Source of the DNA: Holophagaceae bacterium | GTDB lineage: Bacteria; Acidobacteriota; Holophagae; Holophagales; Holophagaceae | Direction: 5' to 3' | NCBI GenBank assembly: GCA_016720465.1 | Contig: JADKKO010000004.1 | Span: forward strand, 1 to 64,000 | Length of the DNA: 64,000 nt | Shown here: positions 39,745-48,912 of the stretch, in pieces | Layout of the letters: each line of letters starts with the position of its first letter | Numbering within the stretch: the stretch's first letter is position 1 | The notes under the pieces: model-generated | Database searches by the model: none | What the model was told of the DNA's origin: nothing | What the model saw: the letters and a program-made list of their open reading frames with translations, nothing else | Translations under genes and position numbers: made by a program

Positions 39745-40491
39745 CTAGGCCCTGGGTACAAGATAGGCGAATATTAAGCGAAAGTCAAATTTTGGAGCCC
39801 TCCTCCGGGAGCGAGAGGTTGGCGATCGGACATTAAGCAGAAAAGTAGCTACCCTTCCCGCCGAAAGCACCAAATGGAAGCCCAGTTCCAGAAGGCGCTC
39901 CGTAAAACTGGCCTTCTTAGCTCGCCTCAAACCTGGGCTATTGCACCACCCTTCGAAGCAAGCAGTCTGGCGGTGGCCCGAGACCAGTTTCCCAGGGCGG
40001 AGGGCTTTGATCCGGCTTACCACTTTTCTGGCCAACATCACGCCCGAAGGCGCTGGGCGCGAGGAACGAAGAGCGATCCGGAGACGTTTCATCGGACAAG
40101 GGCGTTCACTTGCGGCAGTGAAGATCTGGCCCGCAGACTGCCTGAGTTTCTTTAACCAGGCCACGGCAGTTTTGTAATTCTCAGCGCCGATCACCAACTG
40201 GAGGTCCTTGGCCGTCAATTCGCCTTTTGAATCAAGAAAGACACGGATGGCGAGGAACCAACGGGTCAGCGGAAGCCGGGTGCCAGAGAGCAATGTCCCC
40301 TTCAACACCAGAATTTGACGGCCACATTTTGAACAGGCCCAAACGCGGCGGTCGACACGGATCTTTCCCTTGGTCCCGTAGCAGATTTCACAGGTTGGAC
40401 TTCCTCCCCATCGCTGTTGGACCACATGGTCCAAGCATGCGAAATCGTTGGGGAACATCCGCTGACATTCCGCAATTCCATCCAGGTTCAT
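39745..40491 (-). CDS. Transposase-type zinc-ribbon protein without DDE domain (operon leader)
   Basis: 248 aa. FPNDFACLDHVVQQRWGGSP then CEICYGTKG and CSKCGRQILVLKGTLLSGTR followed by LPLTRWFLAIRVF match the zinc-ribbon and helix-turn-helix N-terminus of IS1595/ISXO2 transposases up to about residue 110. The DDE catalytic domain that should follow is absent, replaced by a basic tail. AGGAGATTTAGTCG precedes ATG 40491. Its stop is two bases before the HamA-like gene, which argues for a retained function in that operon, for example DNA recognition. A truncated IS remnant that happens to be adjacent is the alternative. Confidence 0.65.
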   Translation of the reverse strand: MNLDGIAECQRMFPNDFACLDHVVQQRWGGSPTCEICYGTKGKIRVDRRVWACSKCGRQILVLKGTLLSGTRLPLTRWFLAIRVFLDSKGELTAKDLQLVIGAENYKTAVAWLKKLRQSAGQIFTAASERPCPMKRLRIALRSSRPAPSGVMLARKVVSRIKALRPGKLVSGHRQTACFEGWCNSPGLRRAKKASFTERLLELGFHLVLSAGRVATFLLNVRSPTSRSRRRAPKFDFRLIFAYLVPRA

Positions 40492-40682
40492 CGACTAAAT
40501 CTCCTGCCACAAATTATGAAGGAGATGGATATAAAAATCAAGAATATTTGCTAATATTTATGTCCTTGTGGAGCTGATAATTTGGGTGCGACCCGTAGGT
40601 CATTCTCGCTGCCGCCTATTTGGGTTACAGTCGTAGATGGTGATGGCGTTTGCCTTGTAACCGCTCCCTGTAAGGAGGCTCC

Positions 40683-41288
40683 ATGTCAGGGACCGAACAT
40701 TTTGATCAGGCTGCGGCGACCTGGGATCTCGCGGACCGGCGCGTGGCGCTGGCTCATGAGGTGGCACAGGCCATTGCAGTACGGGTGCTGCTGACGAAGG
40801 AACAAACCGTCCTGGATTTCGGCTGCGGCACGGGGCTCGTCACTTTGGAGTTGGCACCACAAGTCGGATCTATCACTGGAGCCGACACCTCGCCCGGCAT
40901 GCTGAAGACCCTGGCGGAAAAGGCCGAAGTACTGGGGATTTCCGTGCGCCTGATATCGCTGGACAACACGGGGGTTGGGGGTCTTGGCGGCCCTTACGAC
41001 CTCATCGTGAGCTGCATGACCCTGCATCACCTCGCCGATGTGCCCGCACTGTTCCGTCAGTTCATGCAGCACCTCCGCCCCGGTGGACAGGTTGCCTTGG
41101 CCGATCTGGATGAGGAGGATGGCAGTTTCCATGAAGCCAGTGTGAGCATCCATCACCGTGGCTTTTCACGGGATCAAATCCAGGCCTGGCTAGAAGGCGC
41201 AGGCTTCCAAAAGATTCATCTGGAGACCGCCACAGTAACACTCAAGGAAGGGAAGGAATATTCCGTGTTCCTGGCCACTGCTCAATGA
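40683..41288 (+). CDS. Class I SAM-dependent methyltransferase
   Basis: 201 aa. Motif I VLDFGCGTGLVTLELA at about 43-58, acidic residue in ITGADTSPGM, and DLIVSCMTLHHLADVP then LRPGGQVALADLD define the Rossmann methyltransferase fold of the UbiE/Methyltransf_11 type. Substrate unknown. TAAGGAGGCTCC precedes ATG 40683. G+C returns to the chromosomal level here. Its 3' end overlaps lgt tail to tail by seven bases. Confidence 0.88.
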   Translation: MSGTEHFDQAAATWDLADRRVALAHEVAQAIAVRVLLTKEQTVLDFGCGTGLVTLELAPQVGSITGADTSPGMLKTLAEKAEVLGISVRLISLDNTGVGGLGGPYDLIVSCMTLHHLADVPALFRQFMQHLRPGGQVALADLDEEDGSFHEASVSIHHRGFSRDQIQAWLEGAGFQKIHLETATVTLKEGKEYSVFLATAQ

Positions 41289-42142
41289 TTGGCTTGACTG
41301 CCAGCCCTTATGAACAGCGCCCTGCTCAGCATTGCGAATGCTAGAAGACCAATCTGAAGGGCGGTCATGCCCGCCCAGACCGTGACATCCCTGTCTCCAT
41401 GGAGGAATTCCAGTCCGAAACGCAGGACGGAATAGCCGCCGAGATGGAACCAAAGAACGATCGGCCATGGGCCGTCCCTTTTCGCCAGGGTTCGTCCAAG
41501 GAAAACCAACATGCCCGCCAGGAGCAGATCTCCGAGAGCTTCATAAATTTGGGTGGGGTGGAGCGGCACGGTGGTTAGGGCTGCAGGGTTCGTGAAACCC
41601 TGGTTGACGCACCAGGTCCATGCCTCGCCTGGGACGCGATGATCAGCTTTCCATTCAGGAAGGAGAGTTCCGAACTTCGGCAGTGAGACCCCCCAGGGCA
41701 CACGGGTCGGGATGCCCCACGCATCCCCGTTCAGGAAGCACCCAACACGGCCAATAGCCTGTCCGATGAGGACCGCTGGGCTAGCGGCGGCGAAGTAGCG
41801 CCAGAAGTCTACCTTCGCGCGGCTGAAGCAGATGAAGGCTGTGATGACGCCTCCCACCAAACCACCCGTGATCGAAAGCCCGCCTTCCCATATGCGGAAG
41901 AAGGCTAGAGGGCTTGTGAGCATCGCCTGCACATCCCAGAAGAGGAAATGAAAGATCCTGGCTCCGAGGATCGAACCCAGGAGAATCCAGGTGAGGCTGC
42001 GCGTGAAAACCCCGGCATCGAGCCCAGCCTTTCTGAACCGATGAATGATGAGGATTGCTGCGGCCAAGATGGAAACGAGGAAATAGAACCCCTCGTAGTA
42101 GTAGACGACCTTGAAACCCAGGTTCAGGTGAATTGGCCACAT
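41282..42142 (-). CDS. lgt: Prolipoprotein diacylglyceryl transferase
   Basis: Transfers diacylglycerol to the lipobox Cys of prolipoproteins in the inner membrane. 286 aa with about seven membrane segments. Family signatures: GARIFHFLFWD, GGLSITGGLVGGV, GRVGCFLNGDAWG and HPTQIYEALGDL. ATG 42142 follows AAGGACACCGC. Length and motifs are normal, so it should be functional. Confidence 0.93.
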   Translation of the reverse strand: MWPIHLNLGFKVVYYYEGFYFLVSILAAAILIIHRFRKAGLDAGVFTRSLTWILLGSILGARIFHFLFWDVQAMLTSPLAFFRIWEGGLSITGGLVGGVITAFICFSRAKVDFWRYFAAASPAVLIGQAIGRVGCFLNGDAWGIPTRVPWGVSLPKFGTLLPEWKADHRVPGEAWTWCVNQGFTNPAALTTVPLHPTQIYEALGDLLLAGMLVFLGRTLAKRDGPWPIVLWFHLGGYSVLRFGLEFLHGDRDVTVWAGMTALQIGLLAFAMLSRALFIRAGSQANH

Positions 42143-42409
42143 GCGGTGTCCTTCAACTGCAGAGGATCTTGGTCCTCCGGTTCGGTTGGCAGTTGGAATT
42201 CTGACTTAACAATATCGACGATATTCTTCATCTTGGCCACAGCGGCTGCCCAAGTGATCTGGCCGGATCTGGGAGGAATGGTTGAAGGGAACCGGGGAAG
42301 CGCCGGGCTGACTGAATCCTAGGACTCGAGCGTAAGAAGGGTCTTAGAATGCATTGTCTCCATTTCGACAGTCAGTCCATCCAATCTCCACCTTTTGGAA
42401 CATCTTGAA

Positions 42410-43654
42410 ATGCCGACTTTGATCCCCGAACTGCTCACCCTCTACCGCCAGGATCCAGAATCCGTCTACCAAACATGGTTCCTTGGGGGCGATCGCTTGA
42501 AAGCCTTCCGAACGATCCGGCGAGGGGTGCAGCAGGTGGTGGAGGACATCCTTTCTGGGTCGTTTCCAAGCGACTTCAAGGGTTCAAGCCTGGAAGTCGT
42601 GATGGCGGCCATCACAGAGCAGAAGCAGGTCTTTCAGGGAGCCGCGCATGCGTTCTACTGGAAGCCGAAGCTGAGGATTCCGGACATCTATGAGCACCGG
42701 GGAAATCAACTGGCCTTCGCCCGCTTCCTGGAAACCGCGCTGCGGGCGACTCGCGAAGACCAACTGCTCGATGCCATCCATCGGCTGGACGCAATGCGTA
42801 TCAAAGGCCTGGGCCCGGCTGTCGCCAATATCCTCTACTTCCTTCACCCCACACTGCTCCCGCCGTTCAATACCGCCATGGTAAGGGGGTTCAACGCGCT
42901 CGTGGACTCCCGTATTAAGTTGGGTTCGTGGGAGGACTATCTCGTTATGCGCCGTGGCATCTCGGAGTTGAATGCGACGCACCTCAGCGCCCTCTCCAAA
43001 GATCTCGGGGCCATATCTGGCCTTCTCTTCGACCTGGGCATCGGCAAGCTCGCAATTGAAGTGAATGCGGAAACAGCGGTGGCCTTCGATCAGTCGAGTT
43101 TCCAGAAAGCCATTCAGAAGCGGCACAAGGAAGTGTTGAGTGAAGCTCAGGAAGCTTCTCTCCACGCCCGCATGCAAGCGCATTTGCTGAAAATTGGTCG
43201 CGCCCTGGGCTATCAAGTTTGGGTCGCACGGAATGATCGCCGTTCGCCCGATTGCTATGGCGGTACCTTGGGAGAGCAATCTCTGGCTGCGCTTCCACTC
43301 GAAAGATTGAAATCAGAAATCCAGAGCACCATCGAATTGATCGATGTCCTCTGGCTGAAAGATTCCGAAGTTGTTTGCGCCTTCGAGGTGGAGAAGAGCA
43401 CCTCGATCTACTCGGGCATTCTCCGCCTTCAAGACCTCAGCCTCTCGATGCCGGATCCATCGCCCCACCTCTATTTGGTGGCGCCAGATTCGAGAGAAGG
43501 TGAAGTCCGCGCTCAGCTGGCCCGTCCCTCCTTCGGCCAACTGCGCAACAGGCCAAATTTCATTCTCTTTACGGATCTCGAGACTCACTGCGACGCCTTG
43601 TGTCGCTTTGGGGTGGACCGAGAGGTTCTGCAACGGTTGGCGAAGCTTGCATAA
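42410..43654 (+). CDS. Predicted HhH plus PD-(D/E)xK nuclease
   Basis: 414 aa. The N-terminal half has a helix-hairpin-helix turn MRIKGLGPAVANILYFLHP (about 129-147). The C-terminal half has IDVLWLKDSEVVCAFEVEKS with TSIYSGILRLQDLS (about 311-344), a restriction-endonuclease-like core with D312 and E326-x-E328, as seen in several predicted type II/Mrr-like nucleases whose catalytic Lys is replaced by an acidic or polar residue. ATG 42410; an in-frame TTG at 42395 is less likely. No methyltransferase partner of the type II kind adjoins. A defence role is inference. Confidence 0.65.
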   Translation: MPTLIPELLTLYRQDPESVYQTWFLGGDRLKAFRTIRRGVQQVVEDILSGSFPSDFKGSSLEVVMAAITEQKQVFQGAAHAFYWKPKLRIPDIYEHRGNQLAFARFLETALRATREDQLLDAIHRLDAMRIKGLGPAVANILYFLHPTLLPPFNTAMVRGFNALVDSRIKLGSWEDYLVMRRGISELNATHLSALSKDLGAISGLLFDLGIGKLAIEVNAETAVAFDQSSFQKAIQKRHKEVLSEAQEASLHARMQAHLLKIGRALGYQVWVARNDRRSPDCYGGTLGEQSLAALPLERLKSEIQSTIELIDVLWLKDSEVVCAFEVEKSTSIYSGILRLQDLSLSMPDPSPHLYLVAPDSREGEVRAQLARPSFGQLRNRPNFILFTDLETHCDALCRFGVDREVLQRLAKLA

Positions 43655-43848
43655 GCATGGCGTTGTTGGCCCGTAGCTTGGGATTCGGCGTTACTCCAAA
43701 TCTTCGGGATGTGCCATTTCCAAGAGCGCCAGGAGTTCAAGGCTGTCCATACCAACCATACCGTGCCTGCTCGGCCCTATTGGATGCTCCAAGAAGTTAG
43801 CGGACCCACAAGAAAGGCCGCTTCAACGGCACGGGACCTGGGTGTTAG

Positions 43849-44343
43849 TTACTTACTGGAGCGCTTTCCCATCCTGGAGTCCAGGTACCAGATGCCGCCG
43901 CCCTGGTCGCCCACGGCTCGGAGATGGTCCACGATCTGGCCTACGTTTGATTCTTCCTCCACCTGTTCAGTGACGTACCACTGAAGGGTTATCTCGCTGG
44001 CGTAGTCCTTCTCGGTGCGGGCCAGTTCGAACAAGGCGTTGATCTTGGCGGTGATGCCCTTCTCATGCTCGAGGGTCTTCTCGAAGACCTGGATGACACC
44101 GCCGAACTCCGCGGGGGGAACGGTGATGGGCTGCAATTCCAGCTTGCCGTGGCGCTCCAGGATGAAGTCGATGAGCTTCATGGCATGGGCCGTTTCCTCG
44201 ACGGCCTGGATCCTGAGCCAGTGGGCGAAGCCCTTGAAGCTCAAGGCATCGCAGTGGGCGCTCATGGCCAGGTAGAGCTGGGCTGAGTACTGCTCGAGGT
44301 TGATTTGGGTGTTGAGGGCGGCTTGCATTCTGGGGCTGATCAT
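43849..44343 (-). CDS. Ferritin (Ftn-type, non-heme)
   Basis: 164 aa four-helix iron-storage protein. Ferroxidase residues: E in NLEQYSAQLYLAM, EETAHAMKLIDFI with E and H, and QWYVTEQVEEESNVGQIV. MISPRMQAALNTQIN is the standard start. ATG 44343 follows GGGAGCC. A divergent iron-uptake operon lies directly upstream, so shared iron control is plausible, though I see no clear Fur box. Confidence 0.93.
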   Translation of the reverse strand: MISPRMQAALNTQINLEQYSAQLYLAMSAHCDALSFKGFAHWLRIQAVEETAHAMKLIDFILERHGKLELQPITVPPAEFGGVIQVFEKTLEHEKGITAKINALFELARTEKDYASEITLQWYVTEQVEEESNVGQIVDHLRAVGDQGGGIWYLDSRMGKRSSK

Positions 44344-44445
44344 GGGGGCTCCCGATGTTTGAGGCAATTGTAGCCAGCAACCTCAAACCTATTAACAAAT
44401 TGTGCGCATTGGCTTCTTGTCGGTGTGACGTTTTTCACAATCTTA

Positions 44446-44473
44446 TTGCGACTGAGTCTCTGTCCTATATACT
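44446..44473 (+). promoter_or_regulatory. Putative sigma-70-type promoter of the TonB-like gene
   Basis: TTGCGA (44446-44451), a 16-base spacer, and TATACT (44468-44473). Transcription would start near 44480, which rules out ATG 44480 as a normally led start and supports the ATG at 44534, which has AGGTGA seven bases upstream. Confidence 0.45.
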
Positions 44474-44533
44474 GAATCCATGGAAAACGTTTTCGCCCCT
44501 TCTGCCCTTTCCGCCTCCCTAGGTGAATGGCCC

Positions 44534-45316
44534 ATGGCGCTAACTTCGCCGGTTGTTGCCGCCACCGAGGGAGCACCTACTCATTTGCCCTTACCAGAAC
44601 CTCCCAGTCTCGGCGCTCCTCCATCGGGGTCCAGGGTGCGGGCGCTTGCCCTCTCGCTGGTTGCTTACGGTGGACTCCTGGTGGGCGGGATCGCGTTGAT
44701 CACGAGTCGCCCGCCTGAAGCGGCTCCTAAATGGATTGTGACGGTGGATCTCAACGACTTCGAATCTATTTCTGCACCACCGCCGCCACCCGCTAGCCCT
44801 TTAGGGAGACCTCGCACTTCAGCCCCAACACCCCCTCAACCCGATGAACCCATCCCTGTCCCGACACTCGATGAAATTCGTCCTGCCCCGGATCCACCGG
44901 CAGCCTCGATTCACCTTTCCGTCCAGGCAAATGGCCGGGCAGATGGCGCTCCTGGGGGCCGGGACGGCGGTAGGATCGGGGGCGTTCCAGGTGGGGCATC
45001 GGGCGGCATGGTTGGTGGCCAGGTGGGTGCCGTTGTGCCACCACAATTCGATGCTGCCTACCTTCAGAATCCCGAGCCCGACTACCCGATTCTCTCAAAG
45101 CGCCTGGGGGAAGAAGGCAGGGTAATCCTTCGTGTGTTCGTTAATCCTGAGGGCCTCGCCGAACAGGTGGAGATCCGCCAAAGCAGCGGCCATCCTCGCT
45201 TGGATCTGGCGGCCCTCGGAACAGTCCGCTGTTGGCGATTCACTCCCGCACGTCGGGGCCTAGAGCCACTCGCCGCCTGGGTCCTGGTCCCGCTTTCCTT
45301 CCAACTGGACGCTTAA
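44534..45316 (+). CDS. tonB: TonB-family energy transducer
   Basis: 260 aa from ATG 44534 (RBS AGGTGA at 44521-44526); the longer ATG 44480 form would leave no leader behind the visible promoter. One membrane helix (RALALSLVAYGGLLVGGIAL), a Pro-rich periplasmic spacer (APPPPPASPLGRP and PTPPQPDEP), a Gly-rich linker and a C-terminal TonB domain (YPILSKRLGEEGRVILRVFV then ALGTVRCWRFTPARR). It transmits inner-membrane proton-motive force to the receptor encoded 66 bases downstream. ExbB/ExbD are not in the window. Confidence 0.85.
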   Translation: MALTSPVVAATEGAPTHLPLPEPPSLGAPPSGSRVRALALSLVAYGGLLVGGIALITSRPPEAAPKWIVTVDLNDFESISAPPPPPASPLGRPRTSAPTPPQPDEPIPVPTLDEIRPAPDPPAASIHLSVQANGRADGAPGGRDGGRIGGVPGGASGGMVGGQVGAVVPPQFDAAYLQNPEPDYPILSKRLGEEGRVILRVFVNPEGLAEQVEIRQSSGHPRLDLAALGTVRCWRFTPARRGLEPLAAWVLVPLSFQLDA

Positions 45317-45382
45317 ACAACTTTTCTAACCTGATCCTGGCCCTTTCCGAGGGCTGGGGGATCCTCTGCCCAAAGGAATTCC

Positions 45383-47500
45383 ATGCTCCACTCCATGCTT
45401 TTCTTCCTGATCACAGGCCTATCCCCGCAGGAGAAACCCAACCAGGCGCCCCCACGAACCGAGGCCGTTCTTCCTGAAGTGAAGGTCAAAGCCAAAAAAG
45501 GCCCCAAGAAGTCTGCTCGCCTTAATGCCTACCAAGCCCCTGTAGCCACCTCTGCAGCCAAGCTGGACGCCCCTCTCAAGGACATTCCACAAACAGTAAA
45601 CGTGGTGACCGAAGCCCTGCTCCAGGATCAGGGGGCGAAATCCATGCAGGACGCGCTGCGCACTGTCGCTGGCGTGGGCCTCAGCAGCGGCGACGGTCAG
45701 CGGGACCAGGTTTCCATCCGCGGCTTTTCCGCCATCGGCGACCAGTTCGTGGACGGCCTGCGGGACGACGCCATGTACTTTCGTGATCTCTCCAACGTGG
45801 CCCAGGTGGAGGTCCTGAAGGGCCCCGCCTCCGTGCTCTATGGCCGCGGCAGCTCCGGCGGCGTCATCAATCGCGTTACCAAGAAGGCTGACGGCTTGCA
45901 CCACGGGACCTTGGAACTCACGGGCGGATCCTTCAATCAGAAGCGGGCCGCTTTGGATTTCGGGAATTCGGCCACGGAGTCAATCTCGTACCGCGCCACG
46001 GCGGCCGTGGAGCGCAGCGGGGGATTCCGAAACCAAGCCTTCCTGGAGCGCGAGGCCGCCACCCCCTCCATCCTTTTCACCTTCGGCAAGAACACCCGCC
46101 TGGTGGCCCAGTTCGATCATCTGCGGGATAAGCGCCCCACGGATTTCGGCATCCCTTCCCTGGATGGCCGCCCGGTGGACGTCCCCCGGGAGACCTACTA
46201 TGGCTCGCCCGACGCCCGCCGCGAGGACTTCACCGAGTCCACCATGGACGCAGAGTACCTCCGCTTCGACCACCGCTTCACACAGACGCTCGAACTGCGC
46301 AACACCTTCCGCACCTACGATTTCGAACTGGACCGCCACAACACAATGCCCGGCCAGGTGCTGGCCGCCACGCGGCAGGTGCGCCTCAATCACGGCGACG
46401 TCTCGCGCCAGGAACAAGGTTGGTTCAATCAGCTGGAACTGGTGCAGCGCATTTCCACGGGCCCCGTGTTCCACGAACTGCTTTACGGAATGGAGCTGGG
46501 CCATCAGTCCAAGTACGGCCGCTTCGCCACCTTTACCAACGTGGCCACCGTGGAGCTCTTCAACCCCATCCTGAAACCCCTGACCCTGGGCACGCCCGCC
46601 GTGACCGAGACCGTGGCGGACCAAAGCACCACCGCCTTCTACGTCCAGGATCTCATCACCTTCTCCGAGCATTGGAAGGCCCTGCTGGGCCTGCGCCACG
46701 ACCGCTACCGCCAGGAAACTGAGCTGCAGCGGCCCGCGCCCGGGCGCCTGGAGCGCACCGACGCCGCCTGGAGCCCCCGGGCGGGCCTGGTCTTCCAGCC
46801 GGATGCCGTGCAGTCCTGGTACCTCTCCTTCAGCCGTAGCTTCCAGCCCTCAGGCGAACTCTCCCAGTTAGCGGTCAATACCGCCAAGATTGACCCCGAA
46901 CAGACCCGCAATCTGGAAGCGGGCCTGAAGCTGGATCTCCTCGAAGGCCGGGCCTCCGCCACCTTCTCGGTGTTCGACCTCGAACGCACGGGCATCAAGA
47001 GCGCCGATCCCGCCAACCCCTCCCTCCTCGTGCCCATCGGCACCCAACGGACTCGCGGATTGGAAGCGACCTTCGACGGCCAAGTGAGCTCCGCCTGGCG
47101 TCTGCACGGGGGCTATGCCTACCTGGACGCGCGCCTGACCAAATCCACACCCGGCACCAAGGTATCGGGAGTTCCCGTGGAAGGGCATCGTCCCTCCCTC
47201 ACCCCATTGAACAGCGGGAATTTGTGGGCGGATTGGGCCTTCGCGCCGGGCTGGAGTGCGGGCCTGGGCGTCAACGCTTCCGGAGACCGCTTCGCGTCGG
47301 CTTCCAATCTGGTGCGCCTGGGGGGTTACGTCACCTTCGACGGGGCCCTGCGTTACCGCGCCAAAGCTTGGGAGGTGGCCCTCAACGCCTACAACCTGAC
47401 CAATCGTAAATACATCGCGTCGGGGCACGGAGGCAGCGACATCCTCCTGCTTCCTGGCGGGCCCCTCGCCGCCCAAGTGACCGCTCGTTTTCATTTCTAG
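45383..47500 (+). CDS. TonB-dependent siderophore receptor
   Basis: 705 aa outer-membrane beta-barrel. Signal sequence HSMLFFLITGLS, a TonB-box-like acidic/valine stretch (EAVLPEVKVKAKK), plug domain with LKDIPQTVNVVTEALL, VSIRGFSAIGDQFVDGLRDD and VEVLKGPASVLYGRGSSGG, and a barrel ending in Phe (VTARFHF). The plug signature is that of FhuA/Fiu-type siderophore receptors. AAAGGA precedes ATG 45383. Substrate (hydroxamate or catecholate) cannot be told from sequence. Confidence 0.93.
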   Translation: MLHSMLFFLITGLSPQEKPNQAPPRTEAVLPEVKVKAKKGPKKSARLNAYQAPVATSAAKLDAPLKDIPQTVNVVTEALLQDQGAKSMQDALRTVAGVGLSSGDGQRDQVSIRGFSAIGDQFVDGLRDDAMYFRDLSNVAQVEVLKGPASVLYGRGSSGGVINRVTKKADGLHHGTLELTGGSFNQKRAALDFGNSATESISYRATAAVERSGGFRNQAFLEREAATPSILFTFGKNTRLVAQFDHLRDKRPTDFGIPSLDGRPVDVPRETYYGSPDARREDFTESTMDAEYLRFDHRFTQTLELRNTFRTYDFELDRHNTMPGQVLAATRQVRLNHGDVSRQEQGWFNQLELVQRISTGPVFHELLYGMELGHQSKYGRFATFTNVATVELFNPILKPLTLGTPAVTETVADQSTTAFYVQDLITFSEHWKALLGLRHDRYRQETELQRPAPGRLERTDAAWSPRAGLVFQPDAVQSWYLSFSRSFQPSGELSQLAVNTAKIDPEQTRNLEAGLKLDLLEGRASATFSVFDLERTGIKSADPANPSLLVPIGTQRTRGLEATFDGQVSSAWRLHGGYAYLDARLTKSTPGTKVSGVPVEGHRPSLTPLNSGNLWADWAFAPGWSAGLGVNASGDRFASASNLVRLGGYVTFDGALRYRAKAWEVALNAYNLTNRKYIASGHGGSDILLLPGGPLAAQVTARFHF

Positions 47501-47531
47501 TTTGAACACCATGCCTTTCCTGAGTGGTCCT

Positions 47532-48143
47532 ATGAACCCCCGGTTCCTGCGTTGGCTTCGTCAAGCTCACGCCTGGGTCGGGCTGGCAGGCGCCACATTT
47601 GGCCTCCTGTTTGGCATCACGGGCTTGCTGCTCAATCACCGGTCCGTGATGAAGGTGGAAGCGGGACACCTGGACGAGAAAAGGGTTCAGGTGGAGGTCG
47701 CGCCTTCCCCCGCAACCGCCGAGGTTCTGGCCCGAGACCTGGCCGCGCGGTTTGGCTTCCCCCTCGAGCGCGCCCAGTGGCGCGTGGACACGGCGCGCTC
47801 CGTCCGTTTCAGTGGTGCTCCCGTCATCACCGCCGAACAGTGGACCGTGAAGCTCAACGGCCACGCCCGTTTCGCTCGGGCCACCTACACCCCCGGAAAT
47901 CGTACGGTGGAGCTGGAACAACGGGAAGCCAACGTCCTTGCGGCCCTCCAGCGACTGCACAAGGCCGACGGATCCCAGGCTGGATGGATCCTCCTGACGG
48001 ACGCCTTCGCCGGGGGCCTGATTTTCCTCACGCTCACAGGGATCGTGCTTTGGACCCGACTTTCAGGCCCCAAGCTGTTGGCGGCGGGCCTGGTCACGGG
48101 AGGGCTCGTCACCGCGATCCTGGTGGCCAGCCGAGCTTGGTGA
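47532..48143 (+). CDS. PepSY-associated transmembrane protein
   Basis: About 203 aa. MNPRFLRWLRQAHAWVGLAG opens a first membrane helix (GATFGLLFGITGLLLNH); a periplasmic PepSY-like loop follows; two helices at the end (GWILLTDAFAGGLIFLTLT and LLAAGLVTGGLVTAILVA). Such proteins commonly follow siderophore receptors and are linked to iron reduction or release. Starts at ATG 47511 or TTG 47502 are possible. Separated from the receptor by about 30 bases, so same operon. Confidence 0.82.
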   Translation: MNPRFLRWLRQAHAWVGLAGATFGLLFGITGLLLNHRSVMKVEAGHLDEKRVQVEVAPSPATAEVLARDLAARFGFPLERAQWRVDTARSVRFSGAPVITAEQWTVKLNGHARFARATYTPGNRTVELEQREANVLAALQRLHKADGSQAGWILLTDAFAGGLIFLTLTGIVLWTRLSGPKLLAAGLVTGGLVTAILVASRAW

Positions 48144-48248
48144 GACGTGCATGCTGAGTGCGAAGGTGGTTCTGCTGACGCGAATCTCATTACCACCGAC
48201 CGCACCCCGACAAAAAGCATGGCTGATAATGAAAGGCTGGGAGAACTC

Positions 48249-48887
48249 ATGCTAGAAGCCTCATCGACACCACGTCGCCGATATTCCAGGAGACGGATGG
48301 CTCTGGGGCTTGTTGTCGCAATTGCTGTTGGCATCGGAGGTTGGAATACCTACGACATCCATTTCCGGCATCGTCTGGGAACTGTGACTCAGGGGCAAGT
48401 CTACAAATCAGGAGCCATGTCTCCGGACCATCTGAAAAAGGTGGCCAAGGATCTCGGTCTCCGTTCGGTCATCGATTTGCGGACCTACACACCAAGCCAG
48501 GACAGCACGAATACGACCGAGGTTGAAACAATTCAAGCCGAAGCATCCGCGTTAGCCGCAATCGGTGTGCGGCATATCCATCTCCCGACGCCCCAGGTCC
48601 CCACAGAAGAAACCGTGGACCTTTTCCTGAAAGCGTTATCCGACCCTGCCAACCGACCCGTGCTCATTCATTGTTATCACGGCATCGGCAGAACAGAGCT
48701 GTTCGTGGCAGTTTATCGAATGGAATTCGAGCATTGGCCGAGCGGAAAGGCTCGGGCCGCCACGCGCTTGCTTCTGGCTGGGAGCAGCTTCTCTGATCGA
48801 GCCGAGAAGGGGCAGTACCTAATCCAATACAAGCCGCACCTCGAACAGCTGGCATACCAACAGGTTCGGGCGAATGCGCCTCGGTGA
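48249..48887 (+). CDS. Membrane-anchored dual-specificity/tyrosine-phosphatase-like protein
   Basis: About 212 aa. N-terminal basic stretch RRRYSRRR, then a single helix MALGLVVAIAVGIGGW. Domain: GQVYKSGAMSPDHLKKVAKD, SVIDLRTYTP, then the P-loop HCYHGIGRTELF fitting HCX5R(S/T). GGGAGAACTC precedes ATG 48249. The catalytic domain would face the periplasm if the helix is an anchor. It follows the iron genes but is not obviously part of that operon. Confidence 0.8.
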   Translation: MLEASSTPRRRYSRRRMALGLVVAIAVGIGGWNTYDIHFRHRLGTVTQGQVYKSGAMSPDHLKKVAKDLGLRSVIDLRTYTPSQDSTNTTEVETIQAEASALAAIGVRHIHLPTPQVPTEETVDLFLKALSDPANRPVLIHCYHGIGRTELFVAVYRMEFEHWPSGKARAATRLLLAGSSFSDRAEKGQYLIQYKPHLEQLAYQQVRANAPR

Positions 48888-48912
48888 AGTGTTGGATACT
48901 CAACAAACCACA

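Noticed and set aside
40321..40332. acattttg as a possible right transposon end plus target duplication matching ttttg at 24473-24477
   Set aside because: It falls inside the conserved zinc-ribbon coding sequence and is not preceded by repeat copies; the match is too short.
43655..43848. Short frames between the HhH nuclease gene and ferritin
   Set aside because: No ribosome sites and no recognisable similarity; could be decayed coding DNA but cannot be supported.
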